Source of the DNA: Brevibacterium oceani
Lineage (GTDB): Bacteria; Actinomycetota; Actinomycetes; Actinomycetales; Brevibacteriaceae
Assembly: GCF_013623835.1 (NCBI RefSeq)
Contig: NZ_JABKDE010000002.1
Span: 496,001-560,000 of the forward strand
Direction: 5' to 3'
Length of the DNA: 64,000 nucleotides
Part shown: positions 40,968 through 49,668 of the stretch, piece after piece
Layout: every line of letters begins with the position of its first letter
Numbering within the stretch: the stretch's first letter is position 1
The notes under the pieces: generated by a model
What the model was told of the DNA's origin: nothing
Database searches by the model: none
The model's input: the letters and a program-made list of their open reading frames with translations, nothing else
Made by a program: the position numbers and the translations under genes

Positions 40968-41777
40968 TCAGACCCCGACGATCTTCGTGATCTCAGGAGT
41001 CGGCGGGGCCGTGTTGCCCCACGCCGGGCACAGCGGTTTGAAGGTGCACCAATTGCACAGCGGAGACTTCTTCGGCCGCCACCGATCGGCTTCGGCCGAG
41101 GCGGTGATGTCCTTCCAGATCGCGTCGATCTCGAACTCGGTCTGCTCGATCTCGGTCATCGTCGGATGCGATTTGAGCACGCTGCGCGATCCCAGGTACA
41201 TCAGCTGCAGCGTGTGGACGAGCTCGCCGGAGAGCCGGTAGACGACGAGGGCGTAGAACCCCATCTGGAACTTCGCCTCCCGTCCGTACTGGGGCTTCGG
41301 CTGTTTGCCCGTCTTGTAGTCAACGAGGCGCTTCTGCCCACCGGGAGCGACATCGACGCGGTCGATGAAGCCGCGCAGCTCGAGTCCGCTGTCCAATGTG
41401 GTGCGGACGAACTTCTCCGTCTCGTCCGGTTCGAGGTGCTCGGGGTACTCGAGAACGAAATAGGAGTCGATGAGGCGACGCGCTGATGTGAAGAACGTCT
41501 CCTTCTCCGACTCGTGCGCAAAGATCTCGAGCACCTCGGGATCCTTCTCCACGAGTCCGTCCCAGGCCGGCATCAGCATCGACTGAGCGAGTTCGGCGGT
41601 GCGCTCCGCAGCGGGGGCCGTGAACAGCTTCTCGAGCACCGCATGGACCACGGTGCCCCGGAAGGCGGCCTGCGACGGCGGCTCCGGCAGCCTGTCGACG
41701 CTGCGGAAGCGGAACTTCAGGGGGCATTGGATGAAGTCGTTGGCCCGGGAGGGCGAGAGACTGGTGAGCTCGGCCAT
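40968..41777 (-). CDS. RecB-family PD-(D/E)xK exonuclease (Cas4-like)
   Basis: 269-residue nuclease. The catalytic core is FIDRVDVAPGG, then RLVDYKTGKQP (Asp and Asp-x-Lys of PD-(D/E)xK). Four cysteines fit a 4Fe-4S cluster as in Cas4/AddB: one in DFIQCPLKF near the N-terminus and three in CNWCTFKPLC at the C-terminus. No CRISPR genes are nearby, so this is the stand-alone actinobacterial repair-type protein. Its minus-strand promoter (41784-41806) has a near-perfect PafBC-type element with -10 6 nt before the ATG, which predicts induction by DNA damage. Confidence 0.88.
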   Translation of the reverse strand: MAELTSLSPSRANDFIQCPLKFRFRSVDRLPEPPSQAAFRGTVVHAVLEKLFTAPAAERTAELAQSMLMPAWDGLVEKDPEVLEIFAHESEKETFFTSARRLIDSYFVLEYPEHLEPDETEKFVRTTLDSGLELRGFIDRVDVAPGGQKRLVDYKTGKQPKPQYGREAKFQMGFYALVVYRLSGELVHTLQLMYLGSRSVLKSHPTMTEIEQTEFEIDAIWKDITASAEADRWRPKKSPLCNWCTFKPLCPAWGNTAPPTPEITKIVGV

Positions 41778-41783
41778 ATCACC

Positions 41784-41806
41784 ACTGTAACGACCTGCAC
41801 CGACAC
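41784..41806 (-). promoter_or_regulatory. RecA-NDp-like (PafBC) promoter of the RecB-family gene
   Basis: On the minus strand GTGTCGGTG, 8 bp, TACAGT: 8 of 9 to TTGTCRGTG plus a full TANNNT, correct spacing. The -10 ends 6 nt before the ATG at 41777, implying a leaderless mRNA. Confidence 0.7.
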
Positions 41807-41905
41807 GACGTGGCGACCAGCGGCGACGGTGCCGTCGCTGTTAGGCTGAGTACTCGACACTCTGTGGACCTGCTGACCACGACTTCGACCGGAGGATTCC
41901 CTTCA

Positions 41906-43066
41906 ATGGCCGCGAAAAACCACCAGCCCGGTGCGTCCTCGGGCCTGCGCCTGGGCACCGTCCTCGGCGCGCCGGTGATCCTGGCATGGTCGTGGTTCCT
42001 CGCCGCCATCGTCATCACGATCCTCTTCACCCCCTGGCTCAACCAGGTCCGCCCCGATCTGGGCGTCGGAGCCTGGTTCGTCGCCTTCGCCTACGCTGTC
42101 CTCCTCTTCGCCTCGGTGTTCCTCCACGAACTCGCGCACGGAGTGGCAGGACAGTTCTACGGACAGAAGGTCGCAGCCATCGAGCTCAACATCTGGGGCG
42201 GCTTCACCCGCTTCGAACCGCAGGTCGACAATCCGCGCGACAAGGCCGCGACGACGAGCTTCGTCATCTCCATCGTCGGCCCCATCGTCAACATCGTCCT
42301 CGCCCTGCTCGGATGGTGGGCGCTGAGCGCGGCCAGCCCGACCTCGGTGCCGTGGCTGCTGCTCATCGCGGTGACGTTTGCCAATGTCGCACTCGGGGCG
42401 ATCAACCTGCTGCCGGGCATCCCGCTCGACGGAGGCTGGGCGCTGCAGGCGATCATGTGGCGCATCACCGGTTCCCAATACCTCGGCACGATCGTCGCGA
42501 GCTGGGTCGGACGCATCATCGCGATCGGATTCATCGGCTGGTCGGTCATCACCCCGCTGCTGGCCGGTCAGCGCCCGGCACCGCTGACGGTGGCCTGGAT
42601 GTCGCTCATCGCGATCATGCTGTGGTTCTCCGCCGGAGACGCCGCCACCCACGCCAAACGGGCACGGAAGATGGAGACCTACGACCTCTCGCAGGTCATC
42701 CAGCCGGCAATCGCAGCGACCTGGGACGCCGACCTCGCCGACACCCTCGACTATGCGAACACTCTCGGCAATGCGAAGGAACGCACCCTCATCGTCGTCC
42801 TCGACCAGAAGGGCCTGCCCTATGGGCTCGTCGACCGGCATGCCGCCGCCGGCCGACTCGCCGAGACGCTCGAGGCCGTTCCCGCCGGCGAGGTGGCCCG
42901 CCCGCTGGCCGGCTGGATCGGCGTGCCCAAGGACATCACTGCACCGCATCTGCTCGAATCGCTGACACATCGGCCCAAGGCACAGTTCAGCCTGGTCATG
43001 GACGGCAACACCCTTGTCGGGGTCATCGACCTCCAGGAGTTCTTCGACGAGCTGCTCGCCGCCTGA
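41906..43066 (+). CDS. Site-2 protease family (M50) intramembrane metalloprotease
   Basis: 386 residues. Zinc motif HELAH at residues 74-78 in the second membrane segment and the third ligand in NLLPGIPLDGG; six or so hydrophobic helices up to about residue 245. The C-terminal 140 residues resemble a CBS-domain pair (TLIVVLDQKGLPYGLVD and LVMDGNTLVGVIDL), as in the Rip3-like subgroup that may sense nucleotides. Start at ATG 41906 has CCGGAGG upstream; TAGGCT at 41842-41847 gives a leader of about 50 nt. Confidence 0.88.
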   Translation: MAAKNHQPGASSGLRLGTVLGAPVILAWSWFLAAIVITILFTPWLNQVRPDLGVGAWFVAFAYAVLLFASVFLHELAHGVAGQFYGQKVAAIELNIWGGFTRFEPQVDNPRDKAATTSFVISIVGPIVNIVLALLGWWALSAASPTSVPWLLLIAVTFANVALGAINLLPGIPLDGGWALQAIMWRITGSQYLGTIVASWVGRIIAIGFIGWSVITPLLAGQRPAPLTVAWMSLIAIMLWFSAGDAATHAKRARKMETYDLSQVIQPAIAATWDADLADTLDYANTLGNAKERTLIVVLDQKGLPYGLVDRHAAAGRLAETLEAVPAGEVARPLAGWIGVPKDITAPHLLESLTHRPKAQFSLVMDGNTLVGVIDLQEFFDELLAA

Positions 43067-43111
43067 GCCGGTTGTGTGAGGCAATCCTCACCAGCGTAGA
43101 GTGGTGTCATC

Positions 43112-44290
43112 ATGACTCAGGCACTCCATACCCGGCCTCCGCGCGTTCTGTCTCCGAGCGAGAAGGTCCAGCTCACCGATCCGAAGGGGCGCATGCACAC
43201 CATCGTGCTCGCCGAGGGTGAGACGTTCCACACGAACAAGGGGCTCATCAGCCACGACGACATCATCGGTCGGACCGAGGGAATCATCGTCTCGAACACC
43301 GGAGGAGTGGACTTCCAGGTCTTCCGGCCCAGGTACGAAGACTTCGTGCTCTCGATGCCCCGCGGTGCAGCGGTCGTCTACCCCAAGGACTCCGGACTCA
43401 TCGTCACCCTCGGCGACATCTTCCCCGGTGCCGTCGTCGTCGAGGCCGGAGTCGGATCCGGCGCGCTGTCGATGGCGCTGCTGCGGGCCGTCGGCCCCGC
43501 AGGCTCCGTCCACTCGTTCGAGCTCCGCGAGGAGTTCGCCACGATCGCGAAGGGCAACATCGCCGACTTCTTCGACGGCGAACCGGACAACTGGTCGGTG
43601 ACGGTCGGCGACCTCGCCGACACGCTGCCGCAGACCTTCGGGCCCGGCTCGGTCGATCGCGTCGTGCTCGACATGCTCACTCCCTGGAACACCCTCGACG
43701 CGGTCAGCGATGCCCTGGCCCCGGGCGGAATCGTCATCGCCTATGTCGCCACCGTTCCGCAGCTCTCCCGCTTCGTCGAGGCCCTGCGCGCCTCACAGAA
43801 GTTCGCCGAACCAGAATCCATGGAGGCCATGATCCGCGGCTGGCACGCCGATGGCCTCGCCGTGCGCCCCGATCACCGAATGATCGCGCACACCGGGTTC
43901 CTCATCATCGCCCGCCGCATGGCCGACGGCGTCGCCCCGCTGGAGAAGAAGAAGCGTCCCGCGGCCGCAACCGCCGCACCGGAGGACGTCAGCGCCTGGA
44001 CCGACTCCGAGGTCACCGAGGCGGCGATCGGCACGCGCACCGCCCACGGCAAGAAGCTGCGACGAGTGATGCGCGATGCCGGCAGACGACTGCGCGACGA
44101 CGACGACCGACCCGACGGCGCCCCACCGGGATCCGGGACAGGAATCGAGGACACAGACACACCGGACCCGACCGACACAGCAGCCCGCGGTGGGGCCGCA
44201 GCCTCCATCGGATCAGCGACCACGACCAGCACCACATCCACGACCAGCACCGCATCCACGACCAACACAGAGTCGGAGGAGGAACGATGA
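43112..44290 (+). CDS. trmI: tRNA (adenine-58-N1)-methyltransferase TrmI
   Basis: 392 residues; methylates A58 in the T loop of tRNA. SAM site VVEAGVGSGALSMALLRAVG, catalytic-region DMLTPWN, and the N-terminal beta domain with KVQLTDPKGRMHTIVL. TrmI is usually about 280 residues; the extra 100 at the C-terminus are low complexity, ending in Thr/Ser repeats encoded by an 18-bp tandem repeat. It overlaps arc by 4 bp (ATGA), the normal actinobacterial order. TAGAGT at 43097-43102 lies 9 nt before the ATG. Confidence 0.92.
   Translation: MTQALHTRPPRVLSPSEKVQLTDPKGRMHTIVLAEGETFHTNKGLISHDDIIGRTEGIIVSNTGGVDFQVFRPRYEDFVLSMPRGAAVVYPKDSGLIVTLGDIFPGAVVVEAGVGSGALSMALLRAVGPAGSVHSFELREEFATIAKGNIADFFDGEPDNWSVTVGDLADTLPQTFGPGSVDRVVLDMLTPWNTLDAVSDALAPGGIVIAYVATVPQLSRFVEALRASQKFAEPESMEAMIRGWHADGLAVRPDHRMIAHTGFLIIARRMADGVAPLEKKKRPAAATAAPEDVSAWTDSEVTEAAIGTRTAHGKKLRRVMRDAGRRLRDDDDRPDGAPPGSGTGIEDTDTPDPTDTAARGGAAASIGSATTTSTTSTTSTASTTNTESEEER
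44221..44268. repeat. 18-bp tandem repeat at the 3' end of trmI
   Basis: Unit CACGACCAGCACCRCATC occurs at 44221-44238 and 44239-44256, with a partial third copy to about 44268. It encodes TTSTTS-like residues, 18 bp before the arc start codon. Confidence 0.75.
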
Positions 44291-45939
44291 CAGAGACACC
44301 GACCGAGATGAAGCGCCTGCGTGAGGACACCGCCTCGCTGCGCCAGCAGCTCTACAGCGCCGGGAAGCGCAACGAGGCCCTGTCGAAGACCCTCCGCACA
44401 GCCCGTGACGAGCTGAATCGGATCAAGGAGGAGGCCCGTCGTCTGACCGAGCCGCCGAACAACTGGGGCACCCTCATCGCACTCGACGAGTCCGGTGTCG
44501 CCGCCGACGTCATCGTCGGCGGACGCCGGATGCGCGTGGCCGTGGCCCCCGAGGTCGAACCCACCCAGCTGCGGGCCGGAGCCGATGTGCTCCTGTCCGA
44601 AGGGCTCGTCATCATCGGCACCGGCACCTTCGCCTCGGTCGGCTCGGTCGTCAACGTCCGTGAGTTCGTCGATGAGACGCGCATCCTCGTCGGAGCTCCC
44701 GGTGATGACGAGCAGGTCTTCGTCCTCGCCGCCGACCTCATCGACTCGGGTCTGCGCGTCGGCGATGCCGTCGTCGTCGACACCCGCACCCACTACGCGC
44801 TGCAGGTCGTCGAGAAGCCGGAGGTCTCCTCGCTGCTGCTCGAAGAGGTCCCGGACATCACCTATTCGGACATCGGCGGCCTCGCTGACCAGATCGGTCT
44901 GATCAAAGACGCCGTCGAACTGCCCTTCGAACACCCTGAGCTCTACACCGAGCACGGGCTCAAACCACCCAAGGGCATCCTGCTCTACGGTCCGCCCGGA
45001 TGCGGCAAGACCCTCATCGCGAAGGCCGTGGCGAACTCGTTGGCCGACCGCACCGGTGAGGTACGTGCCCGCAAGACGTACTTCCTCAACATCAAGGGCC
45101 CCGAGCTGCTGGACAAGTACGTCGGTGAGACCGAACGTCAGCTGCGTCTGATCTTCGCCCGCGCCCGGGAGAAGGCCTCGGCCGGGTTCCCCGTCGTCGT
45201 CTTCTTCGACGAGATGGAATCACTGTTCCGCACGCGCGGCACCGGCAAGTCCTCGGACGTGGAGACGACGATCGTCCCGCAGCTGCTCACCGAGATCGAC
45301 GGCGTCGAACAGCTCGACAACGTCATCGTCATCGGCGCGTCGAACCGTGAGGACCTCATCGATCCCGCGATCCTGCGGCCCGGCCGCCTCGATGTGAAGA
45401 TCCGCATCGAACGCCCCGATGCCGATGCCGCCCGCGACATCTTCGAGAAGTACCTGACCGCGGACCTGCCGCTGCACACCAGCGTCCACGACGGGCATTC
45501 GACCCCCGCCGAGGCGGTGTCCACCCTCATCGACTTCTGTGTCGATCGGATGTACTCCCAGTCACCGGAGAACGAATTCGTCGAGGTCAGCTACGCCGAC
45601 GGCTCGAAGGAAGTCCTTCACTTCTCCGACTTCGCCTCGGGTGCGATGATCCACAACATCGTCGACCGGGCGAAGAAGTCGGCGATCAAGTCGTTGCTCG
45701 ACACCGGTGAGCGGGGACTGCGCCGCGACCACTTCGAGGCCGCCATCGCCGAGGAGTTCAGCGAGCACGAGGACCTGCCGAATACGACGAACCCGGATGA
45801 ATGGGCACGGATCTCCGGTCGCAAGGGCGAACGCGTCACCCATCTGCGGATGATGCACCTCGACACCACCCGCGGCGCCCCGACGGTGCCCTATGAGGTC
45901 GACGTCGCCGAGGTGCGGCCGAACTCCGACCTCGTCTGA
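44287..45939 (+). CDS. arc: Proteasome-associated ATPase ARC (Mpa)
   Basis: 550-residue AAA+ ring ATPase that recognises Pup through its coiled coil and feeds substrates to the 20S core. Coiled coil about residues 8-54, two OB folds (about 60-190), AAA domain with Walker A GPPGCGKT (about 235-242), Walker B VVFFDEMESL and sensor GASNRED. The C-terminus reads RPNSDLV and lacks the QYL-type ending with penultimate Tyr that docks mycobacterial Mpa into the proteasome. Translationally coupled to trmI. Confidence 0.95.
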   Translation: MTETPTEMKRLREDTASLRQQLYSAGKRNEALSKTLRTARDELNRIKEEARRLTEPPNNWGTLIALDESGVAADVIVGGRRMRVAVAPEVEPTQLRAGADVLLSEGLVIIGTGTFASVGSVVNVREFVDETRILVGAPGDDEQVFVLAADLIDSGLRVGDAVVVDTRTHYALQVVEKPEVSSLLLEEVPDITYSDIGGLADQIGLIKDAVELPFEHPELYTEHGLKPPKGILLYGPPGCGKTLIAKAVANSLADRTGEVRARKTYFLNIKGPELLDKYVGETERQLRLIFARAREKASAGFPVVVFFDEMESLFRTRGTGKSSDVETTIVPQLLTEIDGVEQLDNVIVIGASNREDLIDPAILRPGRLDVKIRIERPDADAARDIFEKYLTADLPLHTSVHDGHSTPAEAVSTLIDFCVDRMYSQSPENEFVEVSYADGSKEVLHFSDFASGAMIHNIVDRAKKSAIKSLLDTGERGLRRDHFEAAIAEEFSEHEDLPNTTNPDEWARISGRKGERVTHLRMMHLDTTRGAPTVPYEVDVAEVRPNSDLV

Positions 45940-45954
45940 GCACGGAGGATCGGG

Positions 45955-46356
45955 TCAGCGGCTGCGCTTGCGGCCCGATCCTCCGGCGACGGCGGTGGCG
46001 ATGATGCGCCACCCGACGAGGGTGATGAGATTGAGCGTGGTCGCCACGATCATGAAGCTCACGGGCACCGTGCCCGGTTCGCCGCCGGCGCCGGTGATCC
46101 CGCGGATGACGAGTCCGATGAGCACGGTGATCGCCCACACCCCGGTGCCGGTGGCCAGGGGAGCGATCGGTCGATCCCAGACCGCGGTGAGCAGCCAGGC
46201 GATGACGAGAGCGGCGCAGAACGGCCACGCCGTGGTCAGCAGCCCCTGCAGCTCGAAATTGTGAGAATGTGTGTAATGACCGACGATCGTGAACAGAACC
46301 ACGAGGATGAGGTCGACGAGCAGTGCGATCGGGAGATGGGATTTCTTGACAGCCAC
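45955..46356 (-). CDS. DUF3054 family membrane protein
   Basis: 133 residues with four hydrophobic helices (LLVDLILVVLFTIVGHYTHSH, AWPFCAALVIAWLLTAVW, VWAITVLIGLVIRGI and the last around LNLITLVGWRIIA). Function unknown; commonly found beside proteasome genes in Micrococcales to my recollection. The GTG start at 46356 has TAAACT (minus strand, 46364-46369) 7 nt upstream. It sits as a lone opposite-strand gene between arc and dop. Confidence 0.85.
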   Translation of the reverse strand: MAVKKSHLPIALLVDLILVVLFTIVGHYTHSHNFELQGLLTTAWPFCAALVIAWLLTAVWDRPIAPLATGTGVWAITVLIGLVIRGITGAGGEPGTVPVSFMIVATTLNLITLVGWRIIATAVAGGSGRKRSR

Positions 46357-46388
46357 GTCCCCGAGTTTAGACCTTGGAGGAAGAACAG

Positions 46389-47918
46389 ATGCTCAGAGTC
46401 CAGCGTGTCATGGGATCCGAGACCGAGTTCGGTCTCAGCCAGCCGGGCAACCCGCATGCGAATCCGATGCGCGATTCGGCGCGTGTCGTCGACGCCTACG
46501 CCGGACCGCGCGGCCTGAAGTCATCGCAGAACTTCTGGGACTTCGCCGCCGAATCGCCGCTGGCCGATGCGCGCGGGTTCTTCATGAACATCGCCGATGC
46601 GGACTCCTCGCAGCTCACACACATTCCGACCGATGAGGTCGAAGCCCAGTACCTGGCCAATGTGGTCACGGAGAACGGCGCGCGCTACTACGTCGACCAT
46701 GCGCATCCCGAATACTCCTCCCCGGAGGTGCTCACACCGCGTGACATCGTCACCTTCGACCGAGCGGGCGACCTCGTGGCACTGGCCTCGGTGCGGGCCC
46801 TGGAATCCTCGGCCGAACCGGTCAACCTGTACAAGAACAACACCGACTCCAAGGGCTCGTCCTACGGCACCCACGAGAACTACCTCGTCGACCGCAGCGT
46901 CGACTTCGACGACATCGTCGCCGGCCTCATCCCGTTCTTCGTCTCCCGACAGGTGCTCTGCGGCTCCGGACGGGTGGGCATCGGACGCGAAGGTGAGGGC
47001 AAGGGGTTCCAGATCTCGTCTCGCGCGGACTTCTTCGAAGCCGAGGTCGGCCTCGAGACGACTCTGCGACGTCCCATCGTCAACACCCGCGACGAACCCC
47101 ACGCGGACCCGGCGAAGTACCGTCGCCTGCACATCATCATCGGCGACGCCACCCTGGCCGAACCCGCGACCTTCGTGCGCTTCGGCACCACCTCCCTCGT
47201 CCTCGCCCTCATCGAGGCGGGTCAGGCCCCGCGCATCGCACTCGCCGATCCGGTGCAGTCGTTGGCCGACGTCAGCCACGACCTCACCCTGAGCGCCCGA
47301 CTGCCGCTGGCCGACGGCAGCACGACCAGCGCCCTGGAGATCCAGGAGGCCTTCTACGCCGCGTGTGCCGAACACGCCGACCACGACGATCCGGCCACCG
47401 CCGAGGTGCTTGCCGAGTGGAGGCGGTTCCTCGATGGTCTCGCGGATGATCCGCGCAGCCTCGCCGATTCCATCGACTGGGTCGCCAAATGGGTCCTGCT
47501 TGAGAGCTACCGGTCCCGCGAGAGCCTCGACTGGGATCACCCGAAGCTCGCCCTCATCGACGTCCAGTACCACGACGTGAGGCCGGAGAAGGGACTGTTC
47601 TACAAGCTCGAACGCGCCGGTCGGATCCGACGGATGACCACCGATGCCGAGGTCGAAGCGGCGGTGGCCAACGCCCCCGACGGGACGCGGGCCTTCCTCC
47701 GCTCGGTCGCGGTCGGCCGCCTCGGAGAGGAGCTCGTGGCCGCCAGCTGGGACTCCCTGGTCCTCAACGCCGGCGACTTCGGCGTCGTGCGCCTGCCCAT
47801 GCAGGAACCGCTCAAGGGCACCCGTGCGCTGCTGGCCGAACGGCTCGAGGGGATCGAGACCGCCGAGGGCCTGCTGGAGGCACTCGGAGTGGATAGACTG
47901 AGGACGAAGAACGACTGA
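46389..47918 (+). CDS. dop: Pup deamidase/depupylase Dop
   Basis: 509-residue glutamine-synthetase-fold enzyme that deamidates the terminal Gln of Pup and removes Pup from proteins. N-terminal metal motif GSETEFGLS; a long insert after residue 40 (GLKSSQNFWDFAAESPL) is the Dop-specific loop absent from PafA; the catalytic Asp is D103 in YYVDHAHPEYSSPE; nucleotide-binding region LYKNNTDSKGSSYGTHENYL. ATG 46389 follows GGAGG by 8 nt. Upstream of pup by 11 nt. Confidence 0.95.
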   Translation: MLRVQRVMGSETEFGLSQPGNPHANPMRDSARVVDAYAGPRGLKSSQNFWDFAAESPLADARGFFMNIADADSSQLTHIPTDEVEAQYLANVVTENGARYYVDHAHPEYSSPEVLTPRDIVTFDRAGDLVALASVRALESSAEPVNLYKNNTDSKGSSYGTHENYLVDRSVDFDDIVAGLIPFFVSRQVLCGSGRVGIGREGEGKGFQISSRADFFEAEVGLETTLRRPIVNTRDEPHADPAKYRRLHIIIGDATLAEPATFVRFGTTSLVLALIEAGQAPRIALADPVQSLADVSHDLTLSARLPLADGSTTSALEIQEAFYAACAEHADHDDPATAEVLAEWRRFLDGLADDPRSLADSIDWVAKWVLLESYRSRESLDWDHPKLALIDVQYHDVRPEKGLFYKLERAGRIRRMTTDAEVEAAVANAPDGTRAFLRSVAVGRLGEELVAASWDSLVLNAGDFGVVRLPMQEPLKGTRALLAERLEGIETAEGLLEALGVDRLRTKND

Positions 47919-47929
47919 AGGGGTGTGAG

Positions 47930-48121
47930 ATGAGCTCGCAGGAACAGTTCCAACACGATAAGTCGACCGGTGGGGGAGACGCGCCCGTCGACCCGCCGGA
48001 GGCAGTCCAGGGTCAGATCAACACCCAGAACGTCGATTCCATCCTCGACGAGATCGACGGTGTGCTGGAGTCGAACGCGGAGGAGTTCGTCAAGAACTTC
48101 GTCCAGAAGGGCGGCCAATGA
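47930..48121 (+). CDS. pup: Prokaryotic ubiquitin-like protein Pup
   Basis: 63-residue disordered tag. Central helix region [20 protein letters not shown] is the ARC-binding part, and the C-terminus is QKGGQ. The terminal Gln means that Dop must convert it to Glu before PafA can ligate it to lysines. Stop codon lies 1 nt before the prcB ATG. Confidence 0.97.
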   Translation: MSSQEQFQHDKSTGGGDAPVDPPEAVQGQINTQNVDSILDEIDGVLESNAEEFVKNFVQKGGQ

Positions 48122-48122
48122 T

Positions 48123-48923
48123 ATGGCAGGGTTCCCTCCTGCATTCTTGAGTTCGACGAGCAATTCGTTCGTCGAACTCGCCCGCTCCCTGGCACCCGAG
48201 GCCCTGCCCCGGGATGGGGCAAGGGATCTGTCGGAGCAGTCACCGGAGGGCACGACGATCATCTGCTTCCGGACCGCCTCGGGCATCCTCATGGCCGGGG
48301 ATCGGCGCGCCACGATCGGCAACCTCATCGCCTCCCATTCGATGGAGAAGGTCAAGCCCGCCGACGACTACTCCGTCATCGGCATCGCCGGCACGGCCGG
48401 CGTCGCCCTCGACCTCATCCGGCTCTTCCAGCTCGAACTCGAGCACTACGAGAAGATCGAAGGGGCCCGTCTCTCGCTCAACGGCAAGGCCAACCGCCTG
48501 GCCGCGATGCTGCGGGGCAACCTCGGCCTGGCCATGCAGGGCCTGAGCGTGGTTCCCCTGTTCGCCGGGGTCGACGAGGTGACCCCGCACGGGCAGATCT
48601 TCAGCTTCGACGTCACCGGCGGCAAATACGAAGAGCACCGCTTCCACGCGATCGGCTCGGGATCCGGTTTCGCCCGCGGGGCACTGAAGAAGCTGTGGCG
48701 GCCCGAACTCGACCAGGACCAGGCGATCACCGTGGCCGTCGAGGCACTCTTCGACGCCTCCGATGACGATTCGGCCACCGGGGGACCGGACTTCGTCCGA
48801 CAGATCGCCCCGACGATCTTCACCGTCGACCTCGCCGAGGGAGTCACCGAGATCGACTCAGCAGCCGTTCTCACCACCGCCGCCGAGGTCGTCGATCGTC
48901 GCACCCGGACCGCCGGGGCATGA
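48123..48923 (+). CDS. prcB: 20S proteasome beta subunit PrcB
   Basis: 266-residue catalytic subunit. A propeptide of 43 residues precedes the self-cleavage site EGTTIICF, leaving Thr44 as the N-terminal nucleophile; the active-site Lys/Asp network region is in [15 protein letters not shown]-like sequence (here [14 protein letters not shown]) and the C-terminal [14 protein letters not shown] 48123 follows the pup stop by 1 nt; the frame opens further upstream inside pup. Confidence 0.95.
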   Translation: MAGFPPAFLSSTSNSFVELARSLAPEALPRDGARDLSEQSPEGTTIICFRTASGILMAGDRRATIGNLIASHSMEKVKPADDYSVIGIAGTAGVALDLIRLFQLELEHYEKIEGARLSLNGKANRLAAMLRGNLGLAMQGLSVVPLFAGVDEVTPHGQIFSFDVTGGKYEEHRFHAIGSGSGFARGALKKLWRPELDQDQAITVAVEALFDASDDDSATGGPDFVRQIAPTIFTVDLAEGVTEIDSAAVLTTAAEVVDRRTRTAGA

Positions 48924-48978
48924 GCGGCGTGACGACAGCGCCGACGACAGTGCGCCCGGCACAGCGAAAGGACCGGTC

Positions 48979-49668
48979 ATGAGCCAGGCCCCGTTCTACG
49001 TCTCACCCGAACAGCTGATGAAGGACCGCGCCGACTTCGCGCGCAAGGGCATCGCCCGCGGCCGCTCGGTCGTCGTCCTCCGCTACGACGCCGGCATCCT
49101 GCTGCTCGCGGAGAACCCCTCGCCGACCCTGCACAAGATCGCGGAGATCTACGACCGGATCGGCTTCGCAGCCGTCGGCAAGTACAACGAATTCGAGACC
49201 CTGCGACAGGCCGGGGTGCGCTACGCCGACCTGCGCGGATACTCCTACGATCGCATCGATGTCACCGCCAGGGGCCTGACGAACGCCTATGCGCAGACCC
49301 TCGCCGGCGTCTTCACCACCGAATCGAAGCCCTTCGAAGTCGAACTCGTCGTGGCCGAACTCGGCGTCACTGCGGACGCTGATCAGCTCTACCGGCTCAG
49401 CTACGACGGATCCGTCATCGACGAGACCGAGCACGTGGCCATCGGCGGTCAGGCCGATGCGATCACCGCATCCCTGTCCGGGCTGCACACCTCATCACTC
49501 GACCTGGCCGCCGTGTTCAACCACGGCGTCGCTGCCCTGGCCGCCGCCACCCGGTCGAGCCTGCCCACCGAGGACCTCGAGGCCGCCGTCCTCGATCGCA
49601 CGACGCACCGGCAGCGGACGTTCCGCCGTCTCGACGAGACGACGATGGCCGGGCTGAGGGAGGACTGA
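48979..49668 (+). CDS. prcA: 20S proteasome alpha subunit PrcA
   Basis: 229-residue structural subunit forming the gate ring. N-terminal FYVSPEQLMKDRADFARKGIARGRSVV is the typical H0 helix region. ATG 48979 has GAAAGGACC upstream, 55 nt after prcB. The stop is directly followed by the pafA ATG. Actinobacterial alpha subunits have no catalytic threonine, as here. Confidence 0.95.
   Translation: MSQAPFYVSPEQLMKDRADFARKGIARGRSVVVLRYDAGILLLAENPSPTLHKIAEIYDRIGFAAVGKYNEFETLRQAGVRYADLRGYSYDRIDVTARGLTNAYAQTLAGVFTTESKPFEVELVVAELGVTADADQLYRLSYDGSVIDETEHVAIGGQADAITASLSGLHTSSLDLAAVFNHGVAALAAATRSSLPTEDLEAAVLDRTTHRQRTFRRLDETTMAGLRED

Noticed and set aside
40968-41777. Cas4 of a CRISPR-Cas system
   Set aside because: The nuclease is Cas4/RecB-like, but there are no cas1/cas2 genes or repeat-spacer arrays in the window.
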